From Flavobacterium aestivum (GTDB taxonomy: Bacteria; Bacteroidota; Bacteroidia; Flavobacteriales; Flavobacteriaceae), in NCBI RefSeq assembly GCF_026870175.2, contig NZ_CP113977.2:620001-684000 (forward strand): DNA of 64,000 nucleotides. The letters are read 5' to 3'. Positions 43,807-51,740 of this stretch are shown piece after piece. Within the stretch, counting starts at the first letter, position 1. Each line of letters starts with the position of its first letter. The notes beneath the pieces are model-generated. The model did no database searches, was not told the origin of the DNA, and saw only the letters and a program-made list of their open reading frames with translations. The position numbers and the translations under genes were made by a program.

Positions 43807-45163
43807 TCTTTTTAATAATTATAGGTTTTCTAGGTTGTTCAGATTTATTCTCGTTTGTAGCCGACCGGTTGTTATTAGATTTGTTACGATTGTTATTTTT
43901 GTTCCTATTATTGCGATTTCCTTTGTTTGGATTCTCTTTGTTAGGATTATTCTCTTTATTTGGATTATTTTCTTTGCTAACAGGATTGTTTTTTTGATCA
44001 TTTGACTTATTGGCTCCTGCCACATTTTCACTCGCAACTCTAGGTTTTTTGTTTGGCTTTTTCTTTCTTTTTGGTTGATCGAAACGCGTTAAACTTTCCT
44101 GACCCATCGCATTGTTGAAATTTTTCTCCGGTTCAACAACCACTTCGATAGCATAATCCTCTATTGAAGAAACTTTATTTTTTAGCTTGTTCTCCGCAAT
44201 TATTTCTTTGACTTGATCAATTTTCAAGATATGCCAATTAGCAAAATTATTAGTGTAAGCAAACCACATTAATCCTTTGAAAATGTCTTGTTTTTGGCAT
44301 ACGGCATCACCTTTTTCGGTAATTAATTTGGTATCAAACTCTGGAAAATCTTTTAAAGCATCCATGTAAGTGTCCAATTCGTAATTCAAACAACACTTCA
44401 ACTTACCGCATTGACCTGCTAGTTTTTGTGGATTTAAAGACAATTGTTGATAACGTGCTGCCGAGGTGTTTACACTTCTAAAATCAGTTAACCAAGTAGA
44501 ACAACACAATTCTCTTCCGCAAGATCCAATACCTCCTAAACGGGCTGCTTCTTGACGGAAACCTACTTGTTTCATCTCTACTCTGGTACCAAATTCCTTG
44601 GCAAAATCTTTAATCAATAATCTAAAGTCAACTCTATCATTTGCTGTGTAGTAAAACGTTGCTTTTGATCCGTCTCCTTGAAATTCGATATCCGAAATTT
44701 TCATTTCCAGTTTTTGGGCAATAGCAAGTTCACGAGCTCTTACCTTCATAGGCTCCTCTTTGTCTCTTGCTGCAGACCAAATATCAATATCTTTTTGAGT
44801 GGCTCTTCGATATACTTTTGGGACATCATTACTTGAATAATTAACCCCTTTTTTCTTCATTTGAATTTTTACCAATTCTCCTGTAAGTGTAACAATTCCT
44901 ATATCGTGTCCGGGTGAGGCAACTGTTGCCACAATATCCCCTATGCTTAAAGTTAATTTTTCAGTATTGCGGTAAAATTCTTTTCTTCCATTTTTAAAAC
45001 GAACTTCAACACAGTCAAAAGGAGCTTCCCCAGTAGGCAAACTCATATTAGAAAGCCAATCAAAAACCGTCAATTTATTGCAGCTATCGGTGCCGCAAGT
45101 CCCATTATTTTTACAACCCTTTGGTGCACCACCATCTGAGGTTGAACAACTTGTACATGCCAT
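43790..45163 (-). CDS. ricT: RicT (PSP1 domain) iron-sulfur regulatory protein with Asn/Lys tail
   Basis: A 457-residue cytosolic protein. The PSP1 core spans about residues 50-320 and includes the Cys-rich signature GSCGRELCCSTWL and GQCGKLKCCLNYE, plus an N-terminal extension with five Cys (CTSCS, CKNNGTCGTDSC). In Bacillus, RicT (YaaT) with RicA and RicF binds iron-sulfur clusters and promotes RNase Y-dependent mRNA processing; those partners are not in the window. The last 90 residues are low-complexity Asn/Lys with repeated NPNKEN units. It is the first gene of ricT-gldH-mrcA. Confidence 0.92.
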   Translation of the reverse strand: MACTSCSTSDGGAPKGCKNNGTCGTDSCNKLTVFDWLSNMSLPTGEAPFDCVEVRFKNGRKEFYRNTEKLTLSIGDIVATVASPGHDIGIVTLTGELVKIQMKKKGVNYSSNDVPKVYRRATQKDIDIWSAARDKEEPMKVRARELAIAQKLEMKISDIEFQGDGSKATFYYTANDRVDFRLLIKDFAKEFGTRVEMKQVGFRQEAARLGGIGSCGRELCCSTWLTDFRSVNTSAARYQQLSLNPQKLAGQCGKLKCCLNYELDTYMDALKDFPEFDTKLITEKGDAVCQKQDIFKGLMWFAYTNNFANWHILKIDQVKEIIAENKLKNKVSSIEDYAIEVVVEPEKNFNNAMGQESLTRFDQPKRKKKPNKKPRVASENVAGANKSNDQKNNPVSKENNPNKENNPNKENPNKGNRNNRNKNNNRNKSNNNRSATNENKSEQPRKPIIIKKNENKE

Positions 45164-45220
45164 AATTTTATATGTAGTATTGCGATTGACGCAATTTAAG
45201 TTCTTAATATGTTTAATCTG

Positions 45221-45252
45221 TAAAGGTAGTATTTTTTTAGTTTATGTTACAA
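45221..45252 (-). promoter_or_regulatory. Promoter TTG-N21-TACCTTTA of ricT-gldH-mrcA
   Basis: On the minus strand TTG (45252-45250) and TACCTTTA (45228-45221) are 21 bases apart. The last base differs from TAnnTTTG. Confidence 0.55.
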
Positions 45253-45402
45253 GGGATGAAAATGGCAAAAATTCATAAAATTATACTAATGAAAATTAAA
45301 CGGTTTTTGTCTTATCTTAAATAATTGTGAGTAAAAACTTTGAGAGTTTGAAGTTGAAACCTTATTAAAGTATCGAATTAAAAAACATAGTCTAAAGTAT
45401 TA

Positions 45403-45627
45403 CTAAAATTGATAATACTTTTTCATCAGTAGGATTGGAGTACAATAGCCTAAATATCGGTTTACGATTGTATAATTTAAAGTCATAATTTCCGAACTGC
45501 TAATTTCAATGTCTATTTGGTTTCCTGCTTTACTGTTTTCAATAATAATAGCGATTTTGTTGAGATTTCCTTTTAAGACAAATGGGCTTGATATTAGTTT
45601 TTTTGTCTTTAAAATTTTATGCTTTTG
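45403..45627 (-). pseudogene. Possible gene remnant, 74 codons without a start
   Basis: The minus-strand frame is open from just after a TAA (45630-45628) to a TAG at 45403. Its translation (SSPFVLKGNLNKIAIIIENS, then KAGNQIDIEISSSEIMTLNY) has normal amino-acid balance and codon use for the region, unlike random AT-rich DNA, but no ATG, GTG or TTG lies in its first two thirds. I read it as the C-terminal remains of a lost gene of unknown family. Confidence 0.35.
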
Positions 45628-45756
45628 TTATTTATGGGTAATTCATTGATAATAAGGTGTTTTTGTTTTAAATAGTTGATTTTTTTTTTAATTTTAATAC
45701 TTTCTTTTCAAAGAATTATTCTTACTAAAAAGTATTAATTTAAAATTTCAATAATT

Positions 45757-48144
45757 ATGAATGAGAAAAGCTTACTTTCAGTTGTAGTGGCAGTATTGTT
45801 TTATTGCACTGGCTATGGACAAGTGCCATTCAATGGTGTTGTGAAATTAGATGTTCGAGAATCCACCGCGGATTGGAAACCATTTATTCGCAAAAAAGCC
45901 CCCGAAGAAGCACCAAATATTCTTTTTATTCTTTATGACGATACCGGACTGGCAGCCTGGTCTCCTTATGGAGGAAGAATCAATATGCCAACTATGGATA
46001 AATTGGCCGCGGATGGTTTAACTTATACGCAATGGCATACTGTAGCGCTTTGTTCTCCAACACGTTCTTGTATCAATACAGGTCGTAATCACAATTTGAA
46101 TGGAATGGGGTCTATTACAGAGGCCTCAAATGGTTTTCCAGGGTATAGTTGTCAGTTGCCTCCTCAGGCTGCTACGATGGCACAGATTCTTAATGATAAC
46201 GGATGGAGTACTTTTTGGCTAGGGAAAGACCATAATGTTCCGGAAACGGATCTTTCGGCGGGTGGAAATAAAAGCCAATGGCCATTGCAACAGGGTTATG
46301 ATCGGTTTTATGGATTTATTGGTGGAGAAACGAACCAATGGTATCCTGATCTTACTGAAGATAATCATGCTATAGAGCAACCGTACGGTCCCGAAAAAGG
46401 CTATCATTTATCAAAAGATTTGGCTGATCAGGCTATCAGAATGATTAGTGATCAAAAATCGGCAAATCCATCAAAACCTTGGTTTATGTGGTTTTGTCCG
46501 GGAGCGAATCATGCACCTCACCAAGCTCCTAAAGATTATATTGCAAAATACAAAGGGAAGTTTGATGATGGATATGATGCGTATCGCAAATGGGTTTTGC
46601 CCCGTATGATTCAAAAAGGAATTCTGCCTGCAGGGACTAAATTGACAGATTTTAATCCGATGCCTAAAGACCAGGAAAATACAGCTGATTTTGTTCGTCC
46701 ATGGAATACATTGAGTGCCGATGAGAAAAAATTATTTTCGCGTTTATGCGAAGTCTATGCAGCATTCTCAGAATATACAGATGTACAGATAGGGAGAATT
46801 ATTGACCATTTGAAAGCCACCGGTCAATATGACAATACTGTTATTCTGTATGCTTCTGATAACGGAGCTTCTGGAGAAGGGACACCTAATGGCTCAGTTA
46901 ATGAGAATAAATTTTTTAATGGTTTTCCAGATGATTTAGCTGAAAATATGAAATTAATTGATGAACTGGGAGGACCAAACACCTATGAGCATTATCCAAC
47001 GGGATGGGCGGCTGCTTTGTCAACTCCTTTCAAAATGTTTAAAAGGTATTCTAATTATGCAGGAGGAACTGAATGCCCGTTGACTATAACCTGGCCCAAA
47101 GGTATAAAAGCCCGAGGGGAAGTTCGTAATCAGTACCATCATGCGGTAGATATTGTTCCGACTATTCTTGATATTTGTGGTGTTGAAATGCCAAAAGTAT
47201 ACAGGGGAGTAGAACAGTATCCTTTATCAGGGGTTTCTATGAGGTACTCTTTTGATGCTAAACCGGATGGCGCAACTCAAAAAAAGGTGCAGTATTACAC
47301 TATGTTGGGGACACGTGCCATTTGGCAGGATGGCTGGAAAGCTGTTGCTGTTCATTCCCCGCTTAGTGATAAAGGTAAATTTGATCAGGACAAATGGGAA
47401 TTGTACCATACGGATGTAGATCGATCAGAGTTTGTTGATTTGGCCAAAAAGAATCCAGAAAAATTGGAAGCATTAAAGAAATTATATATGGAAGAAGCAT
47501 TGAAAAATAATGCTTTACCATTGGATGATCGTGACGCCAAAACACTTTTTTTAATTGAAAGACCAACAGAAGAAGAAGCAAGAGAATCTTACAGTTATTA
47601 TCCTCATACTAGTGCAGTACCCGAAGCCGTGGCCGTAAGTATAAGGGGCAAATCGTTTAAAATTGTCACAAATGTGGAAATTACAGATGCTAATGCATCG
47701 GGAGTGATTTTTGCTCATGGTTCCCGTTTTGGAGGACATACGCTGTTTATCAAAGATCACAAATTGTATTATGTTTATAATTTCCTTGGTATTAAGGAAC
47801 AACAGTTGGTTTCAAGTACTTCACTTAAACCGGGTAAATACACTTTTGGTATGGAATTTAATAAAGAAAAAGATGGCGAGCATGGAGAGTCTGTAGGAAC
47901 TACAAAACTATATATAAACGATAAAGAAATGGCAAATGGATCAATGACAACTCAGACCGGTAAGTTTACCCTTGTAGGCGATGGTCTTTGCGTCGGCTAT
48001 GATAGCGGCGATCCTGTAAGTAAACAATATTCATCACCAGGTGAATTCGAAGGAGGAACTATTTCTTTCGTGACTGTGAATACAGGCAAAGAAAAGTATC
48101 TTGATTTGGAACGCGAAGCAGCAAGAGCTTTTAATAAAGAATAA
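45757..48144 (+). CDS. Secreted arylsulfatase
   Basis: A 795-residue protein with a signal peptide (about residues 1-21). The sulfatase domain (about 45-560) has the metal site LYDDTG, the formylglycine signature CSPTR (Cys about residue 99, in ALCSPTRSCINTGRNH) and downstream metal ligands in YASDNGAS. The Cys must be converted to formylglycine by a maturase not in this window. Residues about 600-795 form an extra beta-rich domain (VIFAHGSRFGGHTLFIKDHKLYYVYNFLG) seen in this long arylsulfatase family. It would remove sulfate from aryl esters or glycans. Confidence 0.92.
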   Translation: MNEKSLLSVVVAVLFYCTGYGQVPFNGVVKLDVRESTADWKPFIRKKAPEEAPNILFILYDDTGLAAWSPYGGRINMPTMDKLAADGLTYTQWHTVALCSPTRSCINTGRNHNLNGMGSITEASNGFPGYSCQLPPQAATMAQILNDNGWSTFWLGKDHNVPETDLSAGGNKSQWPLQQGYDRFYGFIGGETNQWYPDLTEDNHAIEQPYGPEKGYHLSKDLADQAIRMISDQKSANPSKPWFMWFCPGANHAPHQAPKDYIAKYKGKFDDGYDAYRKWVLPRMIQKGILPAGTKLTDFNPMPKDQENTADFVRPWNTLSADEKKLFSRLCEVYAAFSEYTDVQIGRIIDHLKATGQYDNTVILYASDNGASGEGTPNGSVNENKFFNGFPDDLAENMKLIDELGGPNTYEHYPTGWAAALSTPFKMFKRYSNYAGGTECPLTITWPKGIKARGEVRNQYHHAVDIVPTILDICGVEMPKVYRGVEQYPLSGVSMRYSFDAKPDGATQKKVQYYTMLGTRAIWQDGWKAVAVHSPLSDKGKFDQDKWELYHTDVDRSEFVDLAKKNPEKLEALKKLYMEEALKNNALPLDDRDAKTLFLIERPTEEEARESYSYYPHTSAVPEAVAVSIRGKSFKIVTNVEITDANASGVIFAHGSRFGGHTLFIKDHKLYYVYNFLGIKEQQLVSSTSLKPGKYTFGMEFNKEKDGEHGESVGTTKLYINDKEMANGSMTTQTGKFTLVGDGLCVGYDSGDPVSKQYSSPGEFEGGTISFVTVNTGKEKYLDLEREAARAFNKE

Positions 48145-48173
48145 AAGTTTATTCTTTACTTTGAGATGAATTA

Positions 48174-48210
48174 AAAACCTATTCCGTTGAAAAACGGAAT
48201 AGGTTTTTGT
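48174..48210. terminator. Bidirectional rho-independent terminator
   Basis: AAAAACCTATTCCGTT and AACGGAATAGGTTTTT arms lie between the convergent sulfatase and ferredoxin genes. Confidence 0.9.
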
Positions 48211-48232
48211 TTTAAAATGAAGGAAACAATTT

Positions 48233-48463
48233 CTAAGTTTCCTTCACTGTAATAATTTTCACCGGACAGGCCTTTGCTGCCAGTTCACAACTTTCGGTTA
48301 TGCTGTGATCGGGTGATTTCAAAGTGTAAAAACCTTTGGCATTCACGCTTTTAATCAAAACCGATTTTCCGTCTTTTTTAGACATTTGGAATTGAACCGG
48401 TGCCATTTCTACACAATAATTGCACCCAATACATTTGTCTCTTTGTAGCGTTACAATGACCAT
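48233..48463 (-). CDS. Ferredoxin, single [4Fe-4S] or [3Fe-4S] cluster
   Basis: A 76-residue small ferredoxin. CIGCNYC near residues 11-17 and the distal CELAAKACPV supply the cluster ligands; a second full CxxCxxC motif is absent, so one cluster is expected. Its ATG shares one base with the stop of the U32 gene (TAATG on the minus strand), so translation is coupled. This suggests it is the electron donor of the U32 hydroxylase, whose family needs an iron-sulfur cluster. Confidence 0.9.
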   Translation of the reverse strand: MVIVTLQRDKCIGCNYCVEMAPVQFQMSKKDGKSVLIKSVNAKGFYTLKSPDHSITESCELAAKACPVKIITVKET

Positions 48464-49704
48464 TAGGCTTCTACTATTTTGTATAACTTGTCAGACATTC
48501 GGATTCTGAATGGCAATTTAAAAGTACAATCATCTCCTTTGGTAGCTTTTTCCGCCACGGCATCATTTACGTACATTTCTTCAATAACCATTTCCTGTGC
48601 TCCTGTGCTTGGGCCGGTTACCAATATTTTATCTCCAATTTTGATATCGTAGGCTTCGATTTTAAATTGACCTATTTCAGCTTTTGGGAAAAAATGGGTT
48701 CCTTTCCCAACATATACTTTTTTCTGAGTTGCCATCGACCCTGAAACATCACTCCACTCTCCCAATTCTTGCCCAAGATAATAACCCGCCCAAAAACCAC
48801 GATTGTAAACAGTATTCAACACTTCCATCCAAACTGCAATTTTTTCTTTGGTGAAAGTCCCTTCATAATAGCTATCAATCGCTTCACGATAGGTTTTGAT
48901 TACTGTGCCCACATATTCCGGAGCACGGCCTCGACCTTCAATTTTAAGGACTTGAATACCTGAATCAATCACCTGGTCTAGAAAATCAAGCGTACATAAA
49001 TCTTTTGGAGACATCATGTATTCATTGTCTAATTCGATTTCAAAACCAGTTTCCTGATCTATAACAGTATATTTTTTACGGCAATTTTGTTTGCAAGCAC
49101 CACGATTTGCCGATGAATTATGTGAATGTAAACTCAAATAGCATTTTCCTGAAACCGCCATACATAAAGCTCCGTGACCAAAGATTTCGATTTCTACCAA
49201 ATTACCGTTAGGTCCCTTGATTTGCTCTTTTTCTATTTGTTCCGTGATTTTTTTTACTTGGCGTAAACTCAACTCACGACTCAAAACCATAGTGTCAGCA
49301 AAAAGACTATAGAATTTTATGGTTTCGATGTTGGTAACGTTCAACTGGGTCGAAATATGAACTTCCATCCCAATTCCTCTTGCCATTGCAATTACGGCTT
49401 GGTCTGAGGCAATCACGGCAGTGATGTTAGCTTCTTTGGCTTTGTTCAGCAACGTTTTTACCACCGATAAGTCATGGTCGTAAATGATAGTGTTCAACGT
49501 TAAATAACTTCTAACGTTTTTGATTTCGCAACGACGGGCTATTTCTGGTAAATCATCCATGGTGAAATTGACCGTTGCGCGGGCGCGCATGTTCAATTGT
49601 TCTACTCCAAAGTAAACCGAATCGGCACCATTATCTAATCCAGCCTGAAGCGACTCAAAGTTCCCAGCGGGAGCCATGAGTTCGATTTTATTATTTGTTG
49701 TCAT
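48463..49704 (-). CDS. trhP: U32 family tRNA hydroxylation protein (TrhP type)
   Basis: From the ATG at 49704 the protein is 413 residues (MTTNNKIELMAPAGNFESL). The frame extends to 49914 but those 70 residues overlap the previous gene and look non-coding. The U32 core has APAGNFESLQAGLDNGADSVYFG and the Cys-rich region ISGKCYLSLHSHNSSANRGACKQNCRKKY, where Cys ligate an iron-sulfur cluster; a C-terminal U32_C domain (about 330-413) follows. E. coli YegQ/TrhP adds a hydroxyl to uridine 34 of tRNA without oxygen, using prephenate. The Cys set and the C-terminal domain fit TrhP better than the protease-like or RlhA branches. Confidence 0.88.
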   Translation of the reverse strand: MTTNNKIELMAPAGNFESLQAGLDNGADSVYFGVEQLNMRARATVNFTMDDLPEIARRCEIKNVRSYLTLNTIIYDHDLSVVKTLLNKAKEANITAVIASDQAVIAMARGIGMEVHISTQLNVTNIETIKFYSLFADTMVLSRELSLRQVKKITEQIEKEQIKGPNGNLVEIEIFGHGALCMAVSGKCYLSLHSHNSSANRGACKQNCRKKYTVIDQETGFEIELDNEYMMSPKDLCTLDFLDQVIDSGIQVLKIEGRGRAPEYVGTVIKTYREAIDSYYEGTFTKEKIAVWMEVLNTVYNRGFWAGYYLGQELGEWSDVSGSMATQKKVYVGKGTHFFPKAEIGQFKIEAYDIKIGDKILVTGPSTGAQEMVIEEMYVNDAVAEKATKGDDCTFKLPFRIRMSDKLYKIVEA

Positions 49705-49727
49705 TTTTGAATCTATTATTCCAATGA

Positions 49728-49735
49728 CAAAAATA
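49728..49735 (-). promoter_or_regulatory. trhP-ferredoxin promoter, -7 box TATTTTTG
   Basis: On the minus strand TATTTTTG matches TAnnTTTG, 23 bases before the trhP ATG. It gives an inferred start near 49725. Confidence 0.6.
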
Positions 49736-49756
49736 ATGTTGATATAGATTAGATTC

Positions 49757-49774
49757 CTATGATTTATATCATAG
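49757..49774. promoter_or_regulatory. Palindrome CTATGATTTATATCATAG, CRP/FNR-type box
   Basis: Perfect 7-base arms around TTAT with core TGAT-TTAT-ATCA. Its centre (49765.5) is about 41 bases upstream of the inferred trhP start site, the position of a class II activator. Confidence 0.5.
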
Positions 49775-49810
49775 TCTATATTTAAAAAAAATATTCCTAT
49801 TAGCTGAAAA

Positions 49811-51199
49811 CTATTCCAAAATCTTATACACCTTATCCGATAATCTAATTCTGAAAGGAACTTCAAAAGTAACTTTATCGCCAATCTTAGCGGTTTCGAT
49901 CTCAGCACCTTCAACGATTATTTTGTCTAGGACCAATTCTTGGTTACCAGTTGTTGGTCCAGAGATTAAGATTTTATCACCACGATTCAGTTCGTGATTC
50001 TCGATAGTAAAAAGTCCCACTTGTGCTTTTACATAATAATGTTCCGCTTTTCCAAGAAGTACTTTCTTAACTTTTATTTTTTGACGAATATCACTTGGTT
50101 TAGCTCCGCTCCGTTCGGCTTCGCCTCGGGTATCAGCCGCAGCCAAAGCAGCATTTGGTAGCTCACCGGAATGTTTGAATTTTAGATTTTCTGATTTTCC
50201 TTTTCTGAAAACCTTGTTTCCAACTTGTTTTCCAGTTCTCAATCGTACCTGATCAACTAAAGGCAGGTTTATAATATCAAGACATTCTGTAGAGCAGCAG
50301 TTTTCCATTGCAGCTTTACATTCATCACATTGAATAAATAACAAATGACATCCGTCGTTTTCACAATTGGTATGATTGTCGCAAGGTTTTCCACATTGGT
50401 GGCATTGTGAAATAATATCATCAGTAATTCTTTCGCCTAAACGATTATCAAACACGAAGTTTTTACCAATAAATTTACTTTCTAAACCTTCTTCTTCAAG
50501 TTGTTTTTTGTAATTGATGATACCACCTTCCAGCTGATAAACATTTTTAAAACCCTGGTGTTTAAAATACGCACTTGCTTTTTCGCAACGAATTCCACCT
50601 GTGCAATACATTACCAGATTTTTATCTTCCTTGTGGTTTTGAAGTTGTTCGTTGATTATTGGTAAACTCTCTCTGAAAGTTTCTACATCTGGAGTGATGG
50701 CGCCTTTAAAATGGCCAACTTCGCTTTCGTAGTGATTTCTAAAATCAACCACAATCGTATTTGGATCATCAAGAATTTCGTTGAATTCCTTGGCTTTCAA
50801 GTGAACGCCGATATCAGTAACATCAAAAGTTTCGTCATTCAAACCGTCAGCAACAATTTTATGACGCACTTTGATAGTCAATTTTAAAAATGAATGGTCA
50901 TCATGCTCTACAGCCTCATTCAAACGTATGCCTCTCATGAATTCATAAACTTCCAGAGTCTCTCTAAAAGCCTCTAAATTTTCGGCAGGAATACTCATTT
51001 GAGCATTTATTCCTTCGTTGGCAACGTAAATTCTGCCTAGAGCATCAAGTGCGTTCCAGGCTATAAATAAATCGTCGCGAAATTTTTTGGGATCTTGAAT
51101 TTTGGCATACGCATAGAAAGACAACGTAAGTCGTTGTTTACCGGCATCATCGATCATGATGGCTCTTTCTTCTGCGCTTAAAGTGTTGTACAGTTGCAT
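49811..51199 (-). CDS. trhO: TrhO-type tRNA uridine hydroxylase fused to a U32 C-terminal domain
   Basis: From the ATG at 51199 the protein is 462 residues. Residues 1-350 are a TrhO/YceA protein: N-terminal acylphosphatase-like domain, rhodanese domain with active-site CTGGIRCEKASAYF, and a Cys-rich zinc segment (CHQCGKPC, CENDGCHLLF, CDECKAAMENCC). TrhO makes 5-hydroxyuridine 34 in tRNA with oxygen. The last 85 residues (KKVLLGKAEHYYVKAQVGLF ... PFRIRLSDKVYKILE) are about half identical to the C-terminus of the neighbouring TrhP. Normal TrhO ends before this. The linker holds a GC-rich insertion. Confidence 0.93.
   Translation of the reverse strand: MQLYNTLSAEERAIMIDDAGKQRLTLSFYAYAKIQDPKKFRDDLFIAWNALDALGRIYVANEGINAQMSIPAENLEAFRETLEVYEFMRGIRLNEAVEHDDHSFLKLTIKVRHKIVADGLNDETFDVTDIGVHLKAKEFNEILDDPNTIVVDFRNHYESEVGHFKGAITPDVETFRESLPIINEQLQNHKEDKNLVMYCTGGIRCEKASAYFKHQGFKNVYQLEGGIINYKKQLEEEGLESKFIGKNFVFDNRLGERITDDIISQCHQCGKPCDNHTNCENDGCHLLFIQCDECKAAMENCCSTECLDIINLPLVDQVRLRTGKQVGNKVFRKGKSENLKFKHSGELPNAALAAADTRGEAERSGAKPSDIRQKIKVKKVLLGKAEHYYVKAQVGLFTIENHELNRGDKILISGPTTGNQELVLDKIIVEGAEIETAKIGDKVTFEVPFRIRLSDKVYKILE
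50102..50155 (-). repeat. GC-rich repeat inserted in frame in trhO
   Basis: The plus strand reads CTCCGCTCCGTTCGGCTTCG then CCTCGGGT and continues GC-rich to 50155, in sharp contrast with the AT-rich surroundings. It encodes an Ala/Arg/Glu-rich linker (AALAAADTRGEAERSGAKP). The TTCG...CTCGGGT words recur in the intergenic repeat at 51368-51460. Confidence 0.55.
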
Positions 51200-51367
51200 G
51201 CTATAAACGATTTTAAGTTTAGAAATATATGTTGATTTCAATATAATACATTCGAAATCGGGCGCAAAAGTAGTGAACTTTTACGATTTTCAAATGTGAA
51301 TTGGCGGAATATTATGATTTATGGACTCCTAAATGCAGTAAGGTTAATTTTTTAGAGCAGAAACATT

Positions 51368-51460
51368 TGCTTCGCCTGTTCGCTATCGCTCGGGTGCGCT
51401 TTTAGGAAGATGGATCCCGCTTTCCACTTCACACGAGCGATAGCGAACTGACGAAGTAAT
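51368..51460. repeat. Long GC-rich inverted repeat (REP-like)
   Basis: Arms TTCGCTATCGCTCG and CGAGCGATAGCGAA are perfect over 14 bases, flanked by further matches (GCTTCG / CGAAGT), enclosing about 35 bases with GATGGATCCCGC. It is far more GC-rich than its surroundings. Confidence 0.7.
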
Positions 51461-51547
51461 CTTGCGGGCTGAACCCCAGCCCACAAGGATTTTCACTACA
51501 TTCGGGGCTAAAAATCAACATTATTGCTTTTTTAAAAGTGTTCCTAA

Positions 51548-51622
51548 AAAAATCTGCGTAAATCTGCGTGCCAATTTTTTCACGCAGATCTAGCAGATTT
51601 ACACAGATTAATGGTTATCATT
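51548..51622. repeat. ATCTGCGTAA tandem and inverted repeat
   Basis: AAATCTGCGTAAATCTGCGTG is a tandem of a 10-11 base word, followed by CACGCAGATCTAGCAGATTT, its inverted partner. The pair can form a hairpin. This style of repeat is common between flavobacterial genes. Confidence 0.5.
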
Positions 51623-51740
51623 TTTTATTTCCAGCCATAGCCCAAGATTTCAACCATGGAAAACCATAAAATAAAGGAATTTTATTTTCAATCTTTGCGA
51701 ACCTTTGTATAACTCTCTGCGAATCTCTTCGAGATCATCA

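Larger units (their letters stand above)
45164..45756. other. Intergenic region of 593 bases between divergent ricT and sulfatase
   Basis: It holds the ricT promoter (45221-45252), a probable gene remnant on the minus strand (45403-45627) and a very T-rich leader for the sulfatase gene. No other frame is credible. Confidence 0.6.
51242..51740. other. Intergenic region of about 500 bases made mostly of repeats
   Basis: It lies between trhO and the SulP gene and holds, from left to right, a long GC-rich inverted repeat (51368-51460), the words GGGCTGAACCCCAGCCC, repeated TCTGCGTAAATCTGCGTG and its partial inversion (51548-51622), and TCTCTGCGAATCTCTTCG near 51712. No coding frame is credible; this is typical of dispersed non-coding repeats in flavobacteria. 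Confidence 0.6.

Noticed and set aside
49705..49914. N-terminal extension of the U32 protein by 70 residues
   Set aside because: It overlaps trhO, runs through the -7 box and the palindrome, and does not resemble the family, which starts MTTNNKIELMAPAG.
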